From assembly GCA_964390805.1 (NCBI GenBank), contig CAYMKL010000106.1:1-23566 (forward strand): a stretch of DNA of 23,566 nucleotides, in the 5' to 3' direction. Below are positions 1 to 7,600 of the stretch, piece after piece (positions within the stretch are counted from its first letter, which is position 1; every line of letters begins with the position of its first letter). The notes beneath the pieces were generated by a model. The model was given only the letters and a program-made list of their open reading frames with translations, was not told the DNA's origin and searched no databases. This DNA comes from CAYMKL01 sp964390805 (GTDB taxonomy: Bacteria > Chloroflexota > Anaerolineae > VGOG01). The translations under genes and the position numbers were made by a program.

Positions 1-2
1 TA

Positions 3-107
3 GGCAGGAGCATTATACCACAAAACTCCGAAGTTATTTTTGGACAACTCCTAAGGATTCATAAAAGAGCAGAACTTGAAGAAAACGGGCCTATCGGGCA
101 TCTGTAG
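3..107 (+). CDS. Possible C-terminal tail of an upstream gene (partial)
   Basis: One + strand frame is open from the window edge to a TAG at 105-107 and gives about 34 residues ending in AELEENGPIGHL. The composition is protein-like, and the stop lies only 9 nt before the GTG of the next gene, which would suit an operon. A second frame is also open from base 2 to a stop near 64, so the choice of frame is not secure. The fragment is too short to assign a family. Confidence 0.3.
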   Translation, partial: GRSIIPQNSEVIFGQLLRIHKRAELEENGPIGHL

Positions 108-116
108 CTGGGCCTG

Positions 117-956
117 GTGGACGCTCTGGATGCGAGGCTACTCGTGGAACACTTCAAAATAAGCAGCCGGTGGAAAATCGTTCTTTTTGCCACTTTGTTC
201 AACTTACTATGGGAATATTCGATAAGAGGCACAACTGACCTTCTTGTGCATCCCAGACTCCCCTTGTTCTTGTTTCTGACCTATTTTCCCTATTTAGCTA
301 TGGTTGAGGACCTTATAGGAAGATATAGACTCAAGGACTATCATGTCATGGTGGTTGCACTCTTCTTTGGACTTGCCTGGCAATTGATGGGCCCTAGTGT
401 TGTGTTTGTTCCGCCTCTGATATTAGGTATTAACTGGAGTGGTCTCCTATTTGTTAACCTGATATGGTGGTGCCCAATACAAACAGTGATGGCTTTCTAC
501 ATAGGAAATCGTTTAACTCCCAGAGAGGATTGGGGTCACCCCTTATTGTCTAGGGCTGGTTGGGGATTGGCTTTGTTCATATTCATCCTCATAACTCTGT
601 TGTTTCGATTTTATGTACCAGACTTCCCGCCAATTACTTTGCACCAGGTAGTCATCATGATTGCGCTAGTGATTGCTACTGCGCTTGTCTTCAGAAAAAT
701 CCTCCCGAGTCTTGAAGAAGGCTCTTCCTCCACTACGGTATTTGAGAAGAGCAGGGTGATGGACTATCTTAGTGCTTTCACAACCATTTTTTTCTTTTTC
801 TCAGCAGTTTTTCTTACTTCCAATCCTTCTCTTGTGTATGTGACTCATCTCAATCTCAATAGGACCGCCTTCCGAGCCGTCATGGTAGGGTCAACGATTA
901 TTGTGTTGAGCATGCTGACTCATAGGTTATCTTCCAGAGAACCAATACCAGTTTAG
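117..956 (+). CDS. Polytopic membrane protein of unknown function
   Basis: I do not recognise this 279-residue protein. By eye it has about seven to eight hydrophobic segments, for example around residues 20-36, 48-64, 77-92, 98-120, 147-166, 175-192, 217-235 and 252-266, separated by short polar loops, so it is an integral membrane protein. There is no signal peptide, catalytic motif or transporter signature that I can name. The start is a GTG with no good Shine-Dalgarno sequence, and a second in-frame GTG ten codons later is also possible. The coding sequence is visibly richer in A+T, with many A/T-ending codons, than the G/C-rich genes that follow. It may therefore be a recent acquisition or a lineage-specific gene. 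Fifty-one bases separate it from the next gene. Confidence 0.7.
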   Translation: MDALDARLLVEHFKISSRWKIVLFATLFNLLWEYSIRGTTDLLVHPRLPLFLFLTYFPYLAMVEDLIGRYRLKDYHVMVVALFFGLAWQLMGPSVVFVPPLILGINWSGLLFVNLIWWCPIQTVMAFYIGNRLTPREDWGHPLLSRAGWGLALFIFILITLLFRFYVPDFPPITLHQVVIMIALVIATALVFRKILPSLEEGSSSTTVFEKSRVMDYLSAFTTIFFFFSAVFLTSNPSLVYVTHLNLNRTAFRAVMVGSTIIVLSMLTHRLSSREPIPV

Positions 957-1007
957 CACCTGAGCAGAACGCTGCGATCCCGGCAAGTCGATCTGTAGGA
1001 GCCCGAC

Positions 1008-2909
1008 ATGAGCGTGTCTATTCCAGATACCAATCGGTGGTATATGGCAGATTCAAAGATCTTGGGTACTGTGCGCAATGTCTTGACTTACCGGTATCTG
1101 CCGACTGTCCTCGCAATCCTGGCCATGGGACTCGTCCTGCCCTCCGTATGGCAGCGATGGGCGGCAGATGACCTGATTCATCGGAAGATGCTGCTTACGT
1201 CGACCCTGCCCGCAGTGCTCAGGAGACTCTTTGTTTTTGCAAGTCCGGACAAGAATCTCCAGCTAATGGATCTGGGTATTGACCTGGGTACTATGCCGTG
1301 GTGGACATTGGACATGTTACGCATCTCCTTCTTCAGACCCGTGGCCGTCCTGACACATTGGCTTGATTACCAACTTTGGCCTGATTCCGGCGTCCTGATG
1401 CATGCCCAGAGCATCCTATGGTATGGAGGTGTGTGTATACTGGCATCGCTCGTGTACCGGCGATTGATAGGCCCTACCTGGGTGGCTGGACTGGCTGCGT
1501 TCCTCTTCGCCGTGGACATTGTTCACCTCGGTTCTGTGACCTGGTTGGCCAATCGCAACGCGCTACTGGCGCTCTTCTTCGGTCTACTGGCCCTTCTGGC
1601 CCACGATCGATGGCGTCGGGAAGGCTCGCAGGCCAGTGTCTTACTTGCTTCCGCCTGGCTGGCATTGGCTTTGTTGTCAGCAGAGACGGGTGTGGCAACA
1701 GGGGTCTATATCCTGGTCTATGCCATTTTCGTGGACCGCGGGACATGGAGTCAGCGGCTGGGTTCTCTTGCACCGTATGCGGCTGTGGTCGGTGTCTGGC
1801 GGCTCATTTACCAACATCTGGGATATGGAGCCTGGGGATCCGGTTTTTACGTTGATCCGGTACGGGAATCGGTCCGCTTCGCCGCAGCCGTTCTGGAGCG
1901 AGGACCGATCCTGCTTCTGAGTCAATGGGTCGGGCAAATCCCAATGCTTTACAACTTGTTGTCCCTGCCGGCGAGCCGCATCGTCTGGCTTATCGCCCTG
2001 TTGTTCATGGCCTTGGTGGGAGTCATGCTGGTTCCCCTGGTTCGAGAGGACCGAGTGGCGCGCTTCTGGGGTGTGGGGATGGTACTCGCCGTCGTGCCAG
2101 CCTGTTCAATCAGTTTGCTCAGTGGACGCCTTCTTCTCTTCGCAAGCCTCGGAGCTATGGGCCTGATGGCTCAATTCATCGGAGGTCTGCTCGATCGATC
2201 CGGCTGGCTGCTTGTTCACCGTGCCTGGCGAATCCCTGCCTGGACACTGGCTCTTCTCTTGACAGGGTTCCATGCTGTCTTGGCCCCTATTCTGATGCCC
2301 TTCATGGTGAACATTCCTGATGTCTTCCAAACCGTAATCGCCCAGGTCACGGATATTGGTCCGCTTCCTGAAGCCGAGCAACAGGATGTCATAATCGTTA
2401 ATGCGCCAAGTCCCTTCCACTTCATCTATGTGCCGAGTCTGAGGAGCGTCTATGATCAGCCCATGCCTGCTCGCATACGAGTTCTGGCGCCAGGCTACTC
2501 CTCCGTTCATGTGACCCGACTGGATACCCATACCGTGGTAGTTCAACCTGAGCACGGCTATCTCGTGCCGGCCGGTGTGGGGGTGTGGGAAGATCAAGGC
2601 CCGTTGCCCCCTTTTCACTATGCATACATGTACCAGCTCCTTGAGAAGTTCTTCCGAAGTAACGCTTTTCCCATGACCTTAGGCCAGCAGGTTGAATTGA
2701 CAGGGATGGATGTCAAAGTGACCGCACTGACGGATGACGGGCGTCCGCGAGAAGCTCGGGTGCGATTCACCTTGCCTCTGGAAGACCCATCCTTAAACTG
2801 GCTGCAATGGGATTGGGAAAAACTCGCCTATGTGTCATTCACACCACCCGCTATTGGCAAGACGGTGTGGCTCCCTGAACCCTCGAAGAACGCATCTGGA
2901 AGAGAATGA
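1008..2909 (+). CDS. GT-C-like polytopic membrane protein (putative glycosyltransferase)
   Basis: This 633-residue protein has roughly ten membrane segments over residues 28-430 and a soluble C-terminal part of about 200 residues. After the first membrane segment comes an acidic pair in WAADD (D54, D55). It is followed by FFRPVAVLTHWLDY, an H-x(4)-LWY stretch, and WLANRNALLAL. This order resembles the first extracellular loop and following segments of GT-C fold, PMT-like enzymes, which move sugars from polyprenyl-phosphate carriers on the outer membrane face. That family link is inference from layout; the substrate is unknown and a non-enzymatic homologue is possible. AGGAG at 997-1001 lies 6 nt before the ATG. 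Its stop overlaps the start of the DUF362 gene (ATGA), so the two are probably translationally coupled. Confidence 0.65.
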   Translation: MSVSIPDTNRWYMADSKILGTVRNVLTYRYLPTVLAILAMGLVLPSVWQRWAADDLIHRKMLLTSTLPAVLRRLFVFASPDKNLQLMDLGIDLGTMPWWTLDMLRISFFRPVAVLTHWLDYQLWPDSGVLMHAQSILWYGGVCILASLVYRRLIGPTWVAGLAAFLFAVDIVHLGSVTWLANRNALLALFFGLLALLAHDRWRREGSQASVLLASAWLALALLSAETGVATGVYILVYAIFVDRGTWSQRLGSLAPYAAVVGVWRLIYQHLGYGAWGSGFYVDPVRESVRFAAAVLERGPILLLSQWVGQIPMLYNLLSLPASRIVWLIALLFMALVGVMLVPLVREDRVARFWGVGMVLAVVPACSISLLSGRLLLFASLGAMGLMAQFIGGLLDRSGWLLVHRAWRIPAWTLALLLTGFHAVLAPILMPFMVNIPDVFQTVIAQVTDIGPLPEAEQQDVIIVNAPSPFHFIYVPSLRSVYDQPMPARIRVLAPGYSSVHVTRLDTHTVVVQPEHGYLVPAGVGVWEDQGPLPPFHYAYMYQLLEKFFRSNAFPMTLGQQVELTGMDVKVTALTDDGRPREARVRFTLPLEDPSLNWLQWDWEKLAYVSFTPPAIGKTVWLPEPSKNASGRE

Positions 2910-4264
2910 TCGCTGAGAAGATGACTGCCTTGAGACAGTGTAATCTCGGTGGGAGGATTGGACGCCGTCGTTTTCTCCAGCTTGCAGCCGGAGGGTTGGC
3001 GTGGTGGCTTATTGATTCGCGGGTTGCTGGCCAGGCTGGCTATCGAGTCGGCGCGGGCCACTCCCCGGATCCTTATGAGGCCACGCGGCGGGCCGTGGAT
3101 GCATGCGGCGAGTGGCCAGCAGCAGTCATGGCGGGGCGGAGGGTGGTGATCAAACCCAATCTCGTTGTCAGAATGACGGCCGAGACCGGCGTGACGACCG
3201 ACCCACAAGTGGCGCGCGCGTTGGTTGACTTGGCCCTGGAGTCTGGGGCAAGACAGGTGTTCATCGTGGAGAGTGGAGTGAGGGGGGCCAACTTCTCGGC
3301 ATGCGGCTACGATTTCTTCTCCGACTACGATTCGCAGGGTCGAGTCACATTGGTTGACCTGGAGGATTGGCCAAGTCGTCTCTATCAAGTTGCCGGCGGG
3401 ATGGCCTATGGCTGGCTCTACATGCCAACGCTGCTAATGGAAACAGATGTGGTGTTTGTCAGCGCAGCCAAGCTGAAGTGCCATATCGAGGCCCTGACAA
3501 CCCTTTCGATGAAGAACCTGTTTGGGTTGCCACCGTGGCGATTCTACCGTGTGCCTTTCCCTCCAGGGCGCTTTGCCATGCACGATCGGGGCGTGCACCA
3601 GACCATCGTTGACCTGAATCTGGTGAGACCGATTGACTTCGCCGTGGTGGATGGGGTGTGGGCGATGGAAGGGGATGGACCGTGGGATGGCAACCCGGTG
3701 AAAATGGACCTCGTCTTGGCTGGCAGCAATGCCCTGGCTGTTGATCGGGTGTGTCTGGCGGCCATGGGCATCTCCCAGGACCGCGTGCAACACCTGGCGT
3801 ACGCTGCGGCCAAAGGGCTCGGTCCCTCGGATATGGCGATGATCGAGGTGCTCGGCGATCCCCCGCCATCATACTCCTTTAAGCAACCGGACATCCCCCC
3901 AATAGCGACTGCGCCGGAGTGTGATCCCAAGATATTTGCTCCGTGCGCTGGCCAGCGCACTCGCATCACCTACCGGGTAGATCGCGCCTGTCGGGCCCGC
4001 GTCGAGATCGTGCGCACCTGGGACATTGGGCCGTGGGTGCGGCATATCCGCACCCTGCACGATTGGACGGAGCGCCCTGCTGGCTCCGAAACGTTGAGTT
4101 GGGATGGGCTGGACGATGACGGGCAGGTGGTGCCGCCGGGCCGCTACACCGCGCGAGTGCAGGCAAAATACAGCGACGATGGGACGGTTGCCTTCGCGAC
4201 GGGGTGGGTGTGGGTCACTGGATACAGTGTCTGTCTTCCAGCATTGTCTGAAGCTGCGAGCTGA
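2906..4264 (+). CDS. Tat-exported DUF362-domain protein with C-terminal FlgD-type Ig-like domain
   Basis: The 452-residue protein starts with a twin-arginine signal: R20-R21-R22-F-L followed by a hydrophobic stretch (LQLAAGGLAWWLI), so it is probably exported folded. The mature part has DUF362 hallmarks: VVIKPNLV, then GVTTDPQVARALVDLALESG, then an AAKLKCHIEALTTLSMKNLFG region and DFAVVDGVWAMEGDGP. DUF362 proteins are often linked to iron-sulfur or redox functions, but no ferredoxin cysteine cluster is visible here, so the activity is unknown. The C-terminal part (WDGLDDDGQVVPPGRYTARV) looks like a FlgD/Fn3-type Ig-like module. The ATG at 2906 overlaps the preceding stop; an ATG at 2921 would also keep the Tat motif. 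Translational coupling to the membrane protein suggests they act together at the cell surface. Confidence 0.85.
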   Translation: MIAEKMTALRQCNLGGRIGRRRFLQLAAGGLAWWLIDSRVAGQAGYRVGAGHSPDPYEATRRAVDACGEWPAAVMAGRRVVIKPNLVVRMTAETGVTTDPQVARALVDLALESGARQVFIVESGVRGANFSACGYDFFSDYDSQGRVTLVDLEDWPSRLYQVAGGMAYGWLYMPTLLMETDVVFVSAAKLKCHIEALTTLSMKNLFGLPPWRFYRVPFPPGRFAMHDRGVHQTIVDLNLVRPIDFAVVDGVWAMEGDGPWDGNPVKMDLVLAGSNALAVDRVCLAAMGISQDRVQHLAYAAAKGLGPSDMAMIEVLGDPPPSYSFKQPDIPPIATAPECDPKIFAPCAGQRTRITYRVDRACRARVEIVRTWDIGPWVRHIRTLHDWTERPAGSETLSWDGLDDDGQVVPPGRYTARVQAKYSDDGTVAFATGWVWVTGYSVCLPALSEAAS

Positions 4265-4302
4265 CCCGGGCACTAGGCTAGCTCCACATACGAAAGGGCG
4301 TT

Positions 4303-5769
4303 ATGGCTGTTGTCGAATCATCTGTCAGTGAAATAGCGGACCGGGCGAAGCCGTATCTGGGTCGCCGAACGAAGATCCTGTATGGCATCGGTGGCATCGC
4401 CAATGCCGTCAAGAGCACCCTTTTTGGCCTCTTCACCCTGTATTTCTACACCACGGTGATGGGGCTTCCAGGCACCCTGGTGGGCATCGCCTCGGTCATC
4501 GTGCTGGTATGGGATGCGGTTATTGATCCGTACATCGGTTATCTCTCCGACAAGGCACGCTTCCGCTTTGGTCGCCGGCACGCCTTCATACTCGTCGGTG
4601 CCCTCACCATGGGGGTCAGTTTCTGGGCCTTCCTTAGTCCACCTCAGGGTCTGTCCACTGCAGCCCTCTTTGTCTGGCTGCTGGGGTCGAGCGTTCTGGT
4701 GCGCACGGCCACATCTGTGTACGGCATCCCGTATTTCGCTCTGGGGGCTGAGCTGAGCCAGGATTACTACGAGCGCACCTCGATCACCGGCATCCGGGGC
4801 ATTCTGGCGTTGTTGGGAACATTGGCTGCGGCTTCGTTGTCCTTTGTGGTGTTTTTCCCCGATGGAACGCCGGGGGTGGACGCCAAGCTTAACTACGCCG
4901 GGTATCCAGCGATGGGGCTCACCTTTGGCCTGGTGATGACCGTTGTGGGCCTGATCGCCATGCTCGGCACCCTGTCCTGGCGACCTTATCTGCCTACCGG
5001 GGGTGATGCAGAGATGCCGCAAACGCCACGCAACTTCTTCGCCAGCTTCGTTCAATCCCTGCGCAATCCCTCCTTCCGCTTCTTGTTTGCTTCTTATTCT
5101 CTCTTTTTCCTGGGAGTGGTGGTCAACAGCTCGCTCTCGATCTACTTCCTTACATACTACGTTAAGATCACCGACAGCACGGCCCTGAGCGCGTTTCAAC
5201 TTGCCTTCTCCGTGGGGGGGCTCGTAGGTGTGGTTTTCTGGCTCAGGACTTCCAGGGTTGTTGAAAAACACTGGCTTTACCTTCTCACGAGTATGGCCAC
5301 GGCTACACTGTTGCTTTGCGCTCTGCTGCTGGTGGGCGAAGGGCGCTTTTTCGGAACTGGCAACGTGCGCACGTTGATTATCGGCCATGCTCTGGGTGGG
5401 TTCTTCAGCAGCATCCTGTGGTTCATGCCCGGGTCCATGATTGCCGATGTGGCCGATGAAGACGAGCTGGCGACGGGCCAACGGCGGGAGGGCTCGTTCT
5501 TCGGCATCTTCTTCTTTGGCCAGCAGGTGGCGGCGGGGGTCTCATTGTTGTTGACTGGCGTGCTAGTGGACTGGTTTGCGGGGCTGGTTCCCGGCCAGGC
5601 GGCCCAGTCTCCAGAGACCATGTGGCGGATTGGGATGCTATACAGTGTGTTACCGGCTGTGCTGCTTGGTGTGGCAGCGGCGTTGATCTTGCGCTACACC
5701 CTCAGCCAGCAGCGATTAGCGGCCATCCGCGCCGAGTTGGACAGGCGACGTATGGTCGGTCAAGTTTGA
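4303..5769 (+). CDS. GPH-family (MelB-like) sugar:cation symporter
   Basis: This 488-residue, 12-segment MFS-superfamily transporter carries the glycoside-pentoside-hexuronide:cation symporter signature. WDAVIDP (D71, D75) is followed by the loop GYLSDKARFRFGRRHAF, equivalent to the cation-site helix and the following basic loop of MelB. A second family block near the middle of the C-terminal half reads MPGSMIADVADEDELATGQRREG. The predicted role is Na+- or H+-coupled uptake of a glycoside or related small molecule across the cytoplasmic membrane; substrate cannot be read from sequence. Length is normal for the family. The start is the ATG at 4303 with GAAAGGG a few bases upstream. It follows the DUF362 gene by 38 nt, so it could be in the same transcript. 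Confidence 0.88.
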   Translation: MAVVESSVSEIADRAKPYLGRRTKILYGIGGIANAVKSTLFGLFTLYFYTTVMGLPGTLVGIASVIVLVWDAVIDPYIGYLSDKARFRFGRRHAFILVGALTMGVSFWAFLSPPQGLSTAALFVWLLGSSVLVRTATSVYGIPYFALGAELSQDYYERTSITGIRGILALLGTLAAASLSFVVFFPDGTPGVDAKLNYAGYPAMGLTFGLVMTVVGLIAMLGTLSWRPYLPTGGDAEMPQTPRNFFASFVQSLRNPSFRFLFASYSLFFLGVVVNSSLSIYFLTYYVKITDSTALSAFQLAFSVGGLVGVVFWLRTSRVVEKHWLYLLTSMATATLLLCALLLVGEGRFFGTGNVRTLIIGHALGGFFSSILWFMPGSMIADVADEDELATGQRREGSFFGIFFFGQQVAAGVSLLLTGVLVDWFAGLVPGQAAQSPETMWRIGMLYSVLPAVLLGVAAALILRYTLSQQRLAAIRAELDRRRMVGQV

Positions 5770-5788
5770 GCGGATCGGACGGTCAAGA

Positions 5789-5803
5789 AAGTGCCGAGCA
5801 CTT
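5789..5803. other. Short perfect hairpin / palindrome between symporter and lipase genes
   Basis: AAGTGC-CGA-GCACTT is a perfect 6-bp inverted repeat with a 3-nt loop, 20 nt after the symporter stop and 25 nt before the lipase start. No T-run follows, so it is a poor intrinsic terminator. It could be a small operator or an mRNA processing or stability hairpin. Confidence 0.35.
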
Positions 5804-5828
5804 GAATCGTTATACCAGGAGATGCATT

Positions 5829-7451
5829 ATGAATCTGTCTACTCGTATCCTCATGTTCGGAACAGTGATTGTCGTGGCAGGTGCACTGCTATTAGGCGTG
5901 CTGGCTGTGGAGGCTCATCCGACCCTGCAGAGCCCACCCGACCCCCAGCCGGACCCTGCCTGGATAAGGAGTATCTACTACGGCGCGGTCCCTCCAGAAA
6001 ACCTGGACGGGCCCGTATTGGTGTTCGTGCACGGCTACGGGGGCGTGGCTGATAATTGGTGGACCGCCCCACCTTATGGTGAACTGAACGACATGTACGC
6101 GATGGCTTACCAGGATGGCTATCGCACTGCCTTTGTCAGCCTGGGAGGGGCGGATGGTTCGGACACGGGGTCCATGTGGGACAACGGCCAACTGCTGGAC
6201 TGGCAACTCGGTGTCATTGCGGGTCACTATGGCGTGGATTCCCTGGACATCGTGGCCCACTCCAAGGGAGGTGTGGATGCACAGGCCGCCGTGGCCCACT
6301 ACGGGGGCTGGCGCCTGGTGCGCCACGTCTTCACCCTGGGTACCCCACACCAGGGCAGCGAGCTGGCCGACCTGGCCTACAGCGATTGGGCGGGGTGGCT
6401 GGCAAAGCTGCTTGGCTTCCAAGACGATGCTATCTACACCCTACAAACCGGCTACATGCAACTCTTCCGCGCTTTGACTGACCCCAGGGTGGCGGCACAG
6501 GACGTGATCTACTACCGCGCCGCCGGCACCGACACGGGGCCGCTGTCCTCGGGATTATGGCTGACTGGGCTGTATCTGTCTGTCTTCGGTCCGAACGATG
6601 GGGCTGTGACCGTTGCCAGCACCGAGTTGGCTGGGGCACAAACACTCTTCATCCAGCCCTATCATCATTACAGCATCTTCCTGGGACACACAGCCTTCCC
6701 CTGGATTGACGCTGCCTTGGATGGTGGAGTGCTACCGAGCCACCAGCTCTACCTGCCTCTGGTGGCAGCCCATGGCACTCCGGAGCCGCCTTCGCGCTCC
6801 CAGTTGATCCTGCGCGGAGGGCGGCTCTCGGGCACTGTGACGGAAACCGTGCCCATCGAATCCGGCACTGTCAAGGTCACCTTCGATCTCATGGTGCCGA
6901 GTGACACCGTGACCGCCACCCTGATGGCGCCGGATGCACAGCCGCGCCCCCTGGAGCTGGTCCCACCGAACGGGGACTGGATCTTCGGCCGGGCCTGGCA
7001 CCTGGTGTACATGGAGGACAAGCCGGTGGCGGGCGAGTGGGTGTTCACGATCAGTGGTCCCGAAGACTCGGCCTATCTCCTGGTTGCCATAGTCGAGAGC
7101 CCTCTCGAAGTGGCTCTGCGCGGGTGGCCAGATGGGACGATGCGTCCCGGTGACCTGTTGTCCCTCGAGGCAGAGGCTCGCCACCCTGCGGGGCAGTCGC
7201 TCGTCCGGCGTATCGAAGGCCGGATCACCCGCGCACTGCCAGGCAGGTCACCGGCTGCCCCGATGTTGCTCGTGGCCAACGACAGCGCTGTACTAGCTCG
7301 CTTGCCATCCAACGAGGGTATCTACGTCGTGTCAGCCACGGTGACGGGTGAGACGCCGGATGGAATGCCCTTTGAGCGATCCTTCGTCCGCTCATTGGCA
7401 GTGGCAAAGCCTGAAACCTTGCACGGCGGGCCAACGTTGCTGGATAAGTAA
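5829..7451 (+). CDS. Secreted alpha/beta-hydrolase, lipase/PGAP1-like, with C-terminal Ig-like region
   Basis: The 540-residue protein begins with a hydrophobic signal sequence (residues 6-28). The hydrolase fold shows VLVFVHGYGG (H68 in the oxyanion-hole HG motif), the nucleophile elbow AHSKGG (S145; the usual first Gly is Ala) and FTLGTPHQGSELADL. Likely acid and base partners are D257 in FGPNDGAVT and H287 in LGHTAF (H279/H280 nearby are alternatives). This layout fits lipases/esterases of the LipA/PGAP1-like type. A linker with LYLPLVAAHG (Y308) leads into about 200 residues of beta-rich sequence resembling an Ig-like or pre-peptidase module. The frame is open further upstream, but ATG 5829 is chosen because AGGAG (5817-5821) lies 7 nt before it and the signal peptide starts there. 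Substrate is unknown: lipid, ester polymer or polysaccharide esters. Confidence 0.85.
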   Translation: MNLSTRILMFGTVIVVAGALLLGVLAVEAHPTLQSPPDPQPDPAWIRSIYYGAVPPENLDGPVLVFVHGYGGVADNWWTAPPYGELNDMYAMAYQDGYRTAFVSLGGADGSDTGSMWDNGQLLDWQLGVIAGHYGVDSLDIVAHSKGGVDAQAAVAHYGGWRLVRHVFTLGTPHQGSELADLAYSDWAGWLAKLLGFQDDAIYTLQTGYMQLFRALTDPRVAAQDVIYYRAAGTDTGPLSSGLWLTGLYLSVFGPNDGAVTVASTELAGAQTLFIQPYHHYSIFLGHTAFPWIDAALDGGVLPSHQLYLPLVAAHGTPEPPSRSQLILRGGRLSGTVTETVPIESGTVKVTFDLMVPSDTVTATLMAPDAQPRPLELVPPNGDWIFGRAWHLVYMEDKPVAGEWVFTISGPEDSAYLLVAIVESPLEVALRGWPDGTMRPGDLLSLEAEARHPAGQSLVRRIEGRITRALPGRSPAAPMLLVANDSAVLARLPSNEGIYVVSATVTGETPDGMPFERSFVRSLAVAKPETLHGGPTLLDK

Positions 7452-7486
7452 TTCAGTTTGAGGCCGAAGCGATCTCCCCGTTTGCC

Positions 7487-7531
7487 GAAGGTCTCCTGAC
7501 CGAGGTGGAAAGGGCTTGGTCAGAGACCTTC
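7487..7531 (+). terminator. Hairpin downstream of the lipase gene (possible terminator)
   Basis: GAAGGTCTCCTGACC (7487-7501) pairs with GGTCAGAGACCTTC (7518-7531) as a 14-bp stem with one bulged base and a 16-nt loop. It begins 35 nt after the lipase stop. No T-run follows, so it may be a transcript-stabilising hairpin rather than an intrinsic terminator. Its right arm is part of the first copy of the adjoining tandem repeat. Confidence 0.45.
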
Positions 7532-7561
7532 GCCCAACACAAGAGACCTTCGCCCAACACA
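7522..7561. repeat. Perfect 20-bp tandem duplication
   Basis: The unit AGAGACCTTCGCCCAACACA occurs twice without a mismatch at 7522-7541 and 7542-7561. The first unit shares its 5' end with the right arm of the hairpin at 7487-7531, so AGACCTTC occurs three times here, once inverted. It lies 39 nt before the next start codon, outside any credible gene. Confidence 0.9.
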
Positions 7562-7600
7562 AGGCCTGCTTGAGAACGCAATCTACTCTAAGGAGGAACA

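Noticed and set aside
12..17. Minus-strand TATAAT with extended -10 (TGG before it), reading out of the window
   Set aside because: No acceptable -35 at the right spacing, and no gene can be checked beyond the edge; it may also lie in the tail of an upstream + strand gene.
4318..5481. 387-codon minus-strand frame opposite the sugar symporter
   Set aside because: The + strand protein has clear GPH-family motifs; the antisense product is charged, Gln/His/Gly-rich and has no domain signature, typical of an antisense shadow.
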